A stretch of 64,000 nt of DNA from Rhodococcoides trifolii (lineage in GTDB: Bacteria; Actinomycetota; Actinomycetes; Mycobacteriales; Mycobacteriaceae): positions 558,001 to 622,000 of the forward strand of contig NZ_BMCU01000002.1 of assembly GCF_014635345.1 (NCBI RefSeq), read 5' to 3'. Both the position numbers and the translations under genes were made by a program. Positions 57,732 through 64,000 of this stretch are shown piece by piece (position 1 is the stretch's first letter; the number at the start of each line of letters is the position of its first letter). The notes under the pieces were generated by a model. That model was not told the DNA's origin, ran no database searches, and was given only the letters and a program-made list of their open reading frames with translations.

Positions 57732-59755
57732 TCGGCGGGCACGCCGGTGGGCGCCGCCGAATCGAACACGGGCACGAACGATCCCGTCGACCACTCCGGA
57801 TCGGCAAGCACGATCTCGGCGGGACCTCCCGAGTGCAGCACCACCAGCGACGAGAACGGCTCGTCCTCGAGCGGCGTCGAGATGCGTACGTCGCTGCCGT
57901 CGACCCACGCCTGCATGGTGCGGACCGAATCGTCGTTCCACCGCTCGGGCCCGAACTCGACACCGTCCGCGTCGAACCACGCCAGATCCGGTCTCCCGGA
58001 GGGTGTGTCGCGGCCGGAGAAATACTCCTGCTGTCGGAGAACCGGTGCGGCCCGGCGGACTCGGAGAGCTCGAGCGAGCATGGACGTCAGTGCGGTGTCA
58101 CGGGTCGACCAGTCCAGCGCCCACGCAGCACCGGGTGCCACGTCGCGAGAAACGCAGTAGGCATTGTTGTTTCCGTTCTGCGTGTGCCCGAACTCGTCTC
58201 CCGCCAACAACATCGGTGTCCCGGTGGACATCACGAGGGTCGAGAGCAGCGCGCGCACGTGTCGATCGCGCGCGTTCAGGATCGCCGGGTCGTCGGTCGG
58301 GCCCTCGACCCCGTGATTGACCGACGAGTTGTTGTCGGTGCCGTCGCGGTTGTCCTCGCCGTTGCGCTCGTTGTGTTTGTGCCTGTACGACACCAGGTCT
58401 CGCGCGGTGAACCCGTCGTGCGCGGTCACGAAGTTGATGGACGACCACGGCCGTCGCCCACTCCCGCCGTAGATGTCCTCGGAACCGGCCATGCGCGAGG
58501 CCAACTCGCGTACCCCGGTCTGGCCCGCCCAGAATCGGCGGGCCGTGTCTCGGTACCGGTCGTTCCATTCGCTCCACACCGGTCCGAATCCACCGACCTG
58601 ATAGCCCGGGCCGGTGGCGTCCCACGGTTCGGCGATCAGCTTGGCTCGGCACAACACGGGGTCGGAGGCGATGGCGGTTAAGAGTGGAGCGCGAGGGTCG
58701 AACCCGTACCCGCCGGGCCGGCCGAGCGTGCTTGCCAGGTCGAATCGGAAACCGTCGACGCCCATCTCGGTCACCCAAAACCGCAGGCTGTCGCACACCA
58801 TCCGCACCACGGCCGGTGACGCCGCGTCGAGGGTGTTGCCGCATCCGGTCAGATCGATGTCCTGGCCACGGGAGTTGAGCAGGTAGTAGCCGCGGGCGTC
58901 GAATCCGCGCCAGCTGATGGACGGTCCGTCCACGCCACCTTCGCAGGTGTGGTTGTAGACGACGTCCAGAATCACTTCGATCCCGGCCGCGTGTAGCGCC
59001 GCGACCATGGCTCGGAACTCGGCTCTCTCGTTGCCCGGCTCGGACGCGTACGAGGTCTCCGGAGCGAAGTAGGACCCCGTCGAGTATCCCCAGTGGTTGC
59101 GCATGCCGCGTGCGCGCACACCGGGCTCGGTGAAACACGCTTGCACGGGCAGAAGTTCGACGGCCGTGACACCGAGGGACACCAGATGCTCGAGCACCAC
59201 GGGTTCGGCGAGCGCGAGGTAGGTACCGCGAAGATGCTCCGGTACGTCGGGGTGCGCACCGGTGAACGAACCGACGTGCAGCTCGTAGATCACCGTGTGA
59301 TCCCACGGTGTCTCGAGCCGCACGCCGTCGGCCGGTTCCGAGGCGGTCACCACCGCGAGGGGAACGTGTCCGAGAGAGTCGACGGTGCTGGGGCGACCGA
59401 ACGGGTCGTCGGCGAACGCGAGCAGTGCGTGGGCGTCTCCGAAGTCGCCGGTGACCTGCCGCGCCGACGGGTCGACGAGCAACTTGTGTGGATTGAATCG
59501 GTAGCCGTTCGACGGGTCCCACGGGCCCGACACCCGATACCCGTACTGCTGGCCTGCAGGCACCGAGACGGCGCCGTGCCAGATGCCGTACGTCCGTTCC
59601 GTGAGTGCCACCCGAGTTTCGGTGGAACCGTCGACAAGGCACAGCTCGACGCCCTCGGCGTCCGGGGCGTGCACGGCGAAGTTGACGCCGCGCGCACCGA
59701 CGGTGGCTCCGAGGGGGAACGGCGAACCGGGCTCAGTTGCAAGATCATCCGACAC
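57635..59755 (-). CDS. glgX: Glycogen debranching enzyme
   Basis: A 706-residue GH13 isoamylase-type enzyme. The CBM48 domain (about 10-110) starts PFPLGATVGARGVNFAVHAPD; the barrel has VILDVVYNHTCEGG, the nucleophile DGFRFDLAS, the acid LIAEPWDA and the site NFVTAHDGFT. GDEFGHTQNGNNNAYC follows. It trims alpha-1,6 branches of limit dextrins. GTG 59755 is used. With treZ and pgm it supports a glycogen-trehalose route. Confidence 0.93.
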   Translation of the reverse strand: MSDDLATEPGSPFPLGATVGARGVNFAVHAPDAEGVELCLVDGSTETRVALTERTYGIWHGAVSVPAGQQYGYRVSGPWDPSNGYRFNPHKLLVDPSARQVTGDFGDAHALLAFADDPFGRPSTVDSLGHVPLAVVTASEPADGVRLETPWDHTVIYELHVGSFTGAHPDVPEHLRGTYLALAEPVVLEHLVSLGVTAVELLPVQACFTEPGVRARGMRNHWGYSTGSYFAPETSYASEPGNERAEFRAMVAALHAAGIEVILDVVYNHTCEGGVDGPSISWRGFDARGYYLLNSRGQDIDLTGCGNTLDAASPAVVRMVCDSLRFWVTEMGVDGFRFDLASTLGRPGGYGFDPRAPLLTAIASDPVLCRAKLIAEPWDATGPGYQVGGFGPVWSEWNDRYRDTARRFWAGQTGVRELASRMAGSEDIYGGSGRRPWSSINFVTAHDGFTARDLVSYRHKHNERNGEDNRDGTDNNSSVNHGVEGPTDDPAILNARDRHVRALLSTLVMSTGTPMLLAGDEFGHTQNGNNNAYCVSRDVAPGAAWALDWSTRDTALTSMLARALRVRRAAPVLRQQEYFSGRDTPSGRPDLAWFDADGVEFGPERWNDDSVRTMQAWVDGSDVRISTPLEDEPFSSLVVLHSGGPAEIVLADPEWSTGSFVPVFDSAAPTGVPADQAAVAPGSTVSVAGSVVLAFRCEPGITAENR

Positions 59756-59798
59756 GCTTCGAGATCCTGCCGTGAAACCGGGCTCTCGGTGGGACAAG

Positions 59799-60650
59799 AT
59801 GGTCTCCGTGTCGGAACCTACTGAAGATTTGCCGGAACCCAACGAAGATTTGCTGATCGAATTCGACGACGTCACAGTGAAACGAAACGGGGTGACCCTC
59901 GTCGGACCCGTGTCGTGGAACGTCGAACTCGACGAACGGTGGGTCGTTCTCGGTCCGAACGGCGCGGGTAAGACCTCGCTCATGCGCATTGCGGCAGCCG
60001 AGATCCATCCGACGTCCGGCGTCGCGCACGTTCTCGGTGAGCGGCTCGGCCGCGTCGACGTCACGGAGCTGCGGCCCCGCATCGGTCTGTCTTCCGCTGC
60101 GCTCGGCCATCGCATTCCGGGCGACGAGGTCGTGCGCGATCTGGTGGTTTCGGCCGGGTATGCGGTACTCGGGCGGTGGCGGGAGAAGTACGACGACGTC
60201 GACACCGAACGCGCGGTGAACATGCTCGAGAGCGTCGGCATCGAGCACCTCTCCGAGCGGACCTACGGGATGTTGTCCGAGGGCGAGCGCAAGCGGGTAC
60301 TGATCGCGCGAGCACTGATGACCGACCCCGAGCTGCTCCTTCTCGACGAGCCCGCCGCCGGCCTCGACCTCGGTGGCCGCGAGGACCTGGTGGCGCTGCT
60401 GACGGATCTGGCGCTCGACGCCGACGCCCCCGCGACCGTGCTGATCACTCACCACGTCGAGGAGATCCCCCCTGGCTTCACGCATGCCCTGCTCCTCAAG
60501 GAGGGGGGCGCCGTGGCGCAGGGGCTCATCGACGACGTGATCACCGCGGAGAACCTCAGCGAGGCGTTCAGCCAGTCGATCACCTTGGAGTCGGCCGACG
60601 GCCGCTTCTTCGCCCGCCGCACCAGGCCCAAGCCTCGGCACCGGCGGTGA
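59799..60650 (+). CDS. ABC transporter ATP-binding protein
   Basis: A 283-residue single ATPase domain. Walker A is GPNGAGKTS (K58), the signature LSEGERKRVLIARAL, Walker B ELLLLDEPAAGLD, and the H-loop ITHHVEEI. The layout matches Rv3041c-type iron-related or unknown ABC ATPases. No permease is adjacent. The start is ATG 59799 or GTG 59808. Its stop overlaps the Nudix gene (GTGA). Confidence 0.88.
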   Translation: MVSVSEPTEDLPEPNEDLLIEFDDVTVKRNGVTLVGPVSWNVELDERWVVLGPNGAGKTSLMRIAAAEIHPTSGVAHVLGERLGRVDVTELRPRIGLSSAALGHRIPGDEVVRDLVVSAGYAVLGRWREKYDDVDTERAVNMLESVGIEHLSERTYGMLSEGERKRVLIARALMTDPELLLLDEPAAGLDLGGREDLVALLTDLALDADAPATVLITHHVEEIPPGFTHALLLKEGGAVAQGLIDDVITAENLSEAFSQSITLESADGRFFARRTRPKPRHRR

Positions 60651-61426
60651 GCACACCGGTCCGCGACGCATCGACGGTCATCCTCGTTCGGGACGGTCGG
60701 TCCGGGGTCGAGGTGTTCCTTCAGCGCCGGGTCGGCGGCATGGCCTTCGCGGCCGGTATGACGGTCTTCCCCGGCGGCGGTGTGGACCCGTCCGACGCGA
60801 CGGCGACCGCGGGCTGGGCGGGTCCGGCGCCCTCGTGGTGGGCGGAACGCCTGTCGGTCGACGTCCCGCGGGGTCGGGCTCTCGTGCTCGCCGCGGTACG
60901 CGAGACGTTCGAGGAATGCGGCGTTCTACTTGCAGGCCCGACGGAGTCGACGATCGTCTCCGACTCGACGGCCTTCTCCGGGGAGCGGCGACGCGTCGAG
61001 GCGCGGGACCTCCCGTTCGGGCAGTTCCTCGTCGACAACGACTTGGTGGTGCGAACCGACCTGCTGCGACCGTGGGCCAACTGGATCACTCCGGAGGGTG
61101 AAGCGGCGCGTCGATACGACACCCGATTCTTCGTCGCGGTCGCGCCCGAGGGGCAGGTTGCCGACGACGCGACCTCGGAGGCCACGGACGCCGGGTGGTC
61201 TACCGCGGAGTCGGCGCTGGCGGACTTCCGAGACGGCAGACGCGCCCTGATGCCGCCCACGTGGGCGATGCTGCGGCGGTTGGCGCACCACGATCGGGTG
61301 GCCGACGTGCTCGCCGACGCCCCCGATCTCGCACCGGTGCAGCCCGTGGTCGTGACGACGGGGGAGGCCGTTCGCGTCGACTTCGATGGCGCCGAGCAGT
61401 ACTACGCGGACATGCCCTCCGCCTGA
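60647..61426 (+). CDS. Nudix hydrolase (long form)
   Basis: A 259-residue protein with a Nudix-related core: FAAGMTVFPGGGVDPSD, and RALVLAAVRETFEECGVLLAG (RETFEE). A helical region between the G-box and REXXEE is an insertion, as in the Nudix 19/RP2p subfamily, whose members act on CoA esters. It is coupled to the ABC ATPase gene and followed 30 bp later by an enoyl-CoA hydratase, which fits a CoA-linked role. Confidence 0.87.
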   Translation: MSTPVRDASTVILVRDGRSGVEVFLQRRVGGMAFAAGMTVFPGGGVDPSDATATAGWAGPAPSWWAERLSVDVPRGRALVLAAVRETFEECGVLLAGPTESTIVSDSTAFSGERRRVEARDLPFGQFLVDNDLVVRTDLLRPWANWITPEGEAARRYDTRFFVAVAPEGQVADDATSEATDAGWSTAESALADFRDGRRALMPPTWAMLRRLAHHDRVADVLADAPDLAPVQPVVVTTGEAVRVDFDGAEQYYADMPSA

Positions 61427-61456
61427 ACGTTCGCACTCCATCGGTACTGTCCGGGC

Positions 61457-62236
61457 ATGGCTGAATTCGTGACCCTCGAGGTCCAGGACGGTATCGGCAC
61501 CATTCGCTTGGCTCGCCCACCCATGAACGCCCTGAACCGGCAGATGCAGGACGAGATCGGCGCGGCCGCGCAGGCGGCGACGGACGACCGTTCCGTGCGC
61601 GCGGTGATCGTCTACGGCGGGGAGAAGGTCTTCGCCGCGGGCGCCGACATCAAGGAAATGGCGCAGATGTCGTTCGGTCAGATGACCGACGCCATCGGAA
61701 GCTTGCAGGCCGGACTCGGCGCTGTCGCATCGATTCCCAAGCCGACAGTGGCCGCGATCACCGGGTACGCACTCGGCGGCGGGCTCGAGGTCGCGTTGTC
61801 GGCCGACCGCCGCATTGCCGGTGACAACGCGAAGCTCGGTGTACCGGAAACGACGCTCGGCGTGATTCCCGGCGGCGGCGGGACGCAGCGGTTGGCGCGC
61901 TTGATCGGCCCGAGTAGGGCGAAGGACATGATCTTCACGGGTCGCTTCGTCGGCGCCGAGGAAGCGCTGCGTATCGGCCTGGTCGACGAGGTCGTGGCGC
62001 CCGACGAGGTGTACAACGCGGCACGGGCATGGGCGTCGCAGTTCACCACCGGCGCCGCCCGCGCCCTGGCTGCTGCGAAGGCCGCGGTGGACGAGGGCCT
62101 GGACACCGACCTCGTGACGGGTCTCAAGATCGAGGCGCACCTGTTCGCCGCGCTCTTCGCGACCGAGGACCGCACGATCGGCATGACGTCCTTCGTGGAG
62201 AACGGTCCGGGCAAGGCGGAGTTCACCGGCGACTAG
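61457..62236 (+). CDS. echA: Enoyl-CoA hydratase/isomerase
   Basis: A 259-residue crotonase. The oxyanion hole lies in GEKVFAAGADIKEM and ITGYALGGGLEVALSADRRIA; the catalytic Glu pair are in PETTLGVIPGGGGTQRL. It hydrates 2-enoyl-CoA in fatty acid breakdown. The ATG at 61457 has TACTGT 6 bases upstream (leaderless pattern). It corresponds in position to echA17 of M. tuberculosis. Confidence 0.92.
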   Translation: MAEFVTLEVQDGIGTIRLARPPMNALNRQMQDEIGAAAQAATDDRSVRAVIVYGGEKVFAAGADIKEMAQMSFGQMTDAIGSLQAGLGAVASIPKPTVAAITGYALGGGLEVALSADRRIAGDNAKLGVPETTLGVIPGGGGTQRLARLIGPSRAKDMIFTGRFVGAEEALRIGLVDEVVAPDEVYNAARAWASQFTTGAARALAAAKAAVDEGLDTDLVTGLKIEAHLFAALFATEDRTIGMTSFVENGPGKAEFTGD

Positions 62237-62269
62237 TTCGCCGGGCGGCGCAACAGTTAGGCTGCCGTA

Positions 62270-63292
62270 ATGACTGCAAGCCGCGACGATCGACCGCACA
62301 AAACCGGACCGGCCTCCGGCCTACCCGGCGGCCAGGAAGGCGATCCGGCTCCCCGGCCACACGCGAGTGCCGAAGAGGTCGAAGCGGCACGCTCGGACAC
62401 GAAGCTGGCCCAGGTGCTCTACCACGACTGGGAAGCGGAGACGTACGACGACAAGTGGTCGATCTCGTACGACGAGCGCTGCATCGACTATGCGCGGGGA
62501 CGCTTCGACGCCGTTGCCGGGGGAGAGAAGCTGCCGTACGGACGCGCCCTCGAACTGGGTTGCGGCACCGGGTTCTTTCTTCTCAACCTGATGCAAGGTG
62601 GGGTCGCGGCCACGGGATCGGTCACCGACCTCTCGCCGGGCATGGTCAAGGTTGCCCTGCGCAACGCCGAGAATCTGGGACTGGACGTCGACGGCCGCGT
62701 AGCGGACGCCGAGACCATCCCGTACGACGACGACACGTTCGATCTCGTCGTCGGACACGCTGTGCTGCATCACATTCCGGACGTGGAGCAATCGCTTCGC
62801 GAGGTGCTTCGCGTGCTCAAACCCGGTGGCCGCTTCGTGTTCGCGGGTGAGCCCACCACCGTCGGCAACTTCTACGCTCGCTGGCTCGGACGCCTCACTT
62901 GGGAGACGACGACGCGCGCGACCCGGTTGCCGTTCCTGGCCGACTGGCGCAAGTCGCAGACGGAGCTCGACGAGAGTTCGCGCGCCGCGGCACTCGAAGC
63001 GGTCGTCGACCTGCACACGTTCGACCCTGCGGAACTGGAGAACATCGCGCGAGCGGCGGGAGCAGTGGGTGTGCAGGCCAAGACGGAGGAGTTCGCCGCC
63101 GCGCTGCTCGGCTGGCCGGTGCGTACCTTCGAAGCTGCAGTTCCTGCGGAGAAGCTCGGCTGGGGCTGGGCCAAGTTCGCGTTCAACGGGTGGAAGTCCC
63201 TCAGCTGGGTCGACGACAAGGTTCTCAAGCACGTCGTACCCCGCGGCTTCTTCTACAACGTGATGATCACCGGCGTGAAGCCGAACAACTGA
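62270..63292 (+). CDS. Class I SAM-dependent methyltransferase
   Basis: A 340-residue methyltransferase. After a variable Pro/Gly-rich N-terminus (about 1-40) comes motif I ALELGCGTGFFLLNL, then VTDLSPGMVKVAL, DTFDLVVGHAVLHHI and VLKPGGRFVFAGEP, and a C-terminal helical domain. Its substrate is unknown. TAGGCT lies 6 bases before the ATG. The variable N-terminus carries a copy of the ilvA repeat core. Confidence 0.9.
   Translation: MTASRDDRPHKTGPASGLPGGQEGDPAPRPHASAEEVEAARSDTKLAQVLYHDWEAETYDDKWSISYDERCIDYARGRFDAVAGGEKLPYGRALELGCGTGFFLLNLMQGGVAATGSVTDLSPGMVKVALRNAENLGLDVDGRVADAETIPYDDDTFDLVVGHAVLHHIPDVEQSLREVLRVLKPGGRFVFAGEPTTVGNFYARWLGRLTWETTTRATRLPFLADWRKSQTELDESSRAAALEAVVDLHTFDPAELENIARAAGAVGVQAKTEEFAAALLGWPVRTFEAAVPAEKLGWGWAKFAFNGWKSLSWVDDKVLKHVVPRGFFYNVMITGVKPNN
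62307..62322 (-). repeat. Second copy of the ilvA repeat core
   Basis: GACCGGCCTCCGGCCT is the exact reverse complement of 16 bases of the ilvA unit core. It falls in the variable N-terminus of the methyltransferase and is read there as the PASGL stretch. Confidence 0.5.
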
Positions 63293-64000
63293 GTTACACC
63301 TTCACTGCCGAAGATGTGGCCTACCTCTCGGGGGCCACGTCCGACGCAGCTCTCACCGAGATCGACTCGTTCGCCCTCACCCCTGCCTCGCACATCGTCG
63401 ACATCACGCGGGCACGGGGTTTGTTCGGTGACCGCGCCGCCGCTCTGATCGAGACGGTTCGCTTGCGACGCAAGGCATCTGCGAAGCTGCCGTCCGCGCG
63501 GGGCTGGCTGTTCACCGACGATTCTCTGCAGCAGTCCACTCCCGAGCTGGTGGCGCGACGCCGTGCGCGGCGACTGGTCGGCAGACGGGTACACGACGTC
63601 ACCTGTTCGATCGGATCCGAGCTCGACTCGCTTCGGACATGCGCCGAGACGGTGGTGGGCAGTGATCTCGATCGTGTGCGGTTGGCCATGGCGCAGGTCA
63701 ACGTTCCCGATGTGCCGGTGCTGCGCGCGGACGCACTCGTGCCGGTGACCCGCGGCACCGTGATCGTGGCCGATCCCGGGCGACGGGCGGGCGGGCGACG
63801 CCGACACGATCCCGCCGCACTGGAGCCGCCGTTGCCCGATCTCGTTGCCGCGTACCGGGATCGGGACATCGTCGTCAAGTGCGCACCCGGTCTCGACTTC
63901 GACCGGCTGGGGTGGGACGGAGAGGTGGAGATCGTCTCTCTGGCGGGTGGTGTGCGCGAAGCATGCCTGTGGTCGCCCGGGTTGGCCGAGGAGGGCGTTC
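63289..64000 (+). CDS. THUMP-like-domain SAM methyltransferase, 5' part
   Basis: The frame is open from 63289 to the window end, so the 3' end is missing. It reads SYTFTAEDVAYLSGATSDAALTEIDSF, then a methyltransferase core with VHDVTCSIGSELDSL, VVGSDLDRVRLAMAQVN, VLRADALVP and TVIVADPGRR. This is the Rv3037c-type protein. The start is uncertain: CTG 63289 overlaps the previous stop (CTGA), while GTG 63316 would drop part of the conserved N-terminus. Confidence 0.8.
   Translation, partial: MSYTFTAEDVAYLSGATSDAALTEIDSFALTPASHIVDITRARGLFGDRAAALIETVRLRRKASAKLPSARGWLFTDDSLQQSTPELVARRRARRLVGRRVHDVTCSIGSELDSLRTCAETVVGSDLDRVRLAMAQVNVPDVPVLRADALVPVTRGTVIVADPGRRAGGRRRHDPAALEPPLPDLVAAYRDRDIVVKCAPGLDFDRLGWDGEVEIVSLAGGVREACLWSPGLAEEGV

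Overview
The window is high-GC, gene-dense actinobacterial DNA from the Mycobacteriales, most likely Rhodococcus or a close Nocardiaceae relative. Support for this: an MTB12-type lipoprotein, Lsr2, a deazaflavin-dependent nitroreductase family protein, class Ib nrdHIEF, aa3 oxidase CtaD, frequent GTG starts and many apparently leaderless genes. There is no prophage, insertion sequence, integrase, CRISPR array or rRNA. One tRNA (Ala-GGC) is present.

Layout. 1-4.8 kb: end of a Y-family polymerase, three lipoproteins, lspA and an RluD-family synthase. 4.8-15.9 kb: an accessory stretch with a DHFR-like protein, an MBL hydrolase, a DUF2256-DUF3253 protein back to back with a GH114-like lipoprotein, a photolyase-like protein whose domain order looks permuted, a DUF2235 hydrolase, an ABC exporter, a four-LysM protein, an ECF41 sigma factor with its SDR partner, and rarD. 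15.9-26 kb: dnaE, a Ddn-like protein followed by ilvA (carrying a 3 x 33 bp in-frame repeat), then an aldehyde dehydrogenase/copper amine oxidase pair for amine breakdown. 26-36.7 kb: a TetR/MFS pair with two operator copies, treZ, a secreted lipase, a Lon-N-domain protein, pgm, a second MFS, a VIT transporter and a MauE/DsbA-like thiol pair. 36.7-45 kb: tRNA-Ala, lsr2, a secreted amidase, a CobW-type GTPase and a nearly complete molybdenum cofactor set (moaE, a moaC-mogA fusion and moeA on the minus strand; moaA and moaD on the plus strand), then nadE and a fructosamine-kinase-like gene. 45-51 kb: a TetR/FMN reductase pair, a zinc-independent rpmJ, and nrdH-nrdI-nrdE-nrdF behind a pair of NrdR boxes. 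51-64 kb: a fecB-like lipoprotein, ctaD, serB, a PTH2 protein, a YitT-type protein, glgX, then ABC ATPase-Nudix-enoyl-CoA hydratase-two methyltransferases.

From memory of the M. tuberculosis map, two ancestral blocks are recognisable: dinX-lspA-rluD family-dnaE1-Rv1558-ilvA-treZ, and Rv3037c-echA17-Rv3040c-Rv3041c-serB2-ctaD-fecB-nrdF2-nrdE-nrdI-nrdH-FMN reductase-TetR. Here they lie next to each other with accessory genes between them.

Two features run through the whole window. At about 20 gene starts a TANNNT hexamer sits 6-8 nt before the start codon, which points to leaderless transcription and helps fix starts. Nine convergent gene pairs overlap at their 3' ends by 16-97 bp. The most unusual single object is the photolyase-like protein at 8109-9335. 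It has the FAD-binding helical domain first, four cysteines placed as in iron-sulphur photolyases, and a half alpha/beta photolyase domain at the C-terminus.
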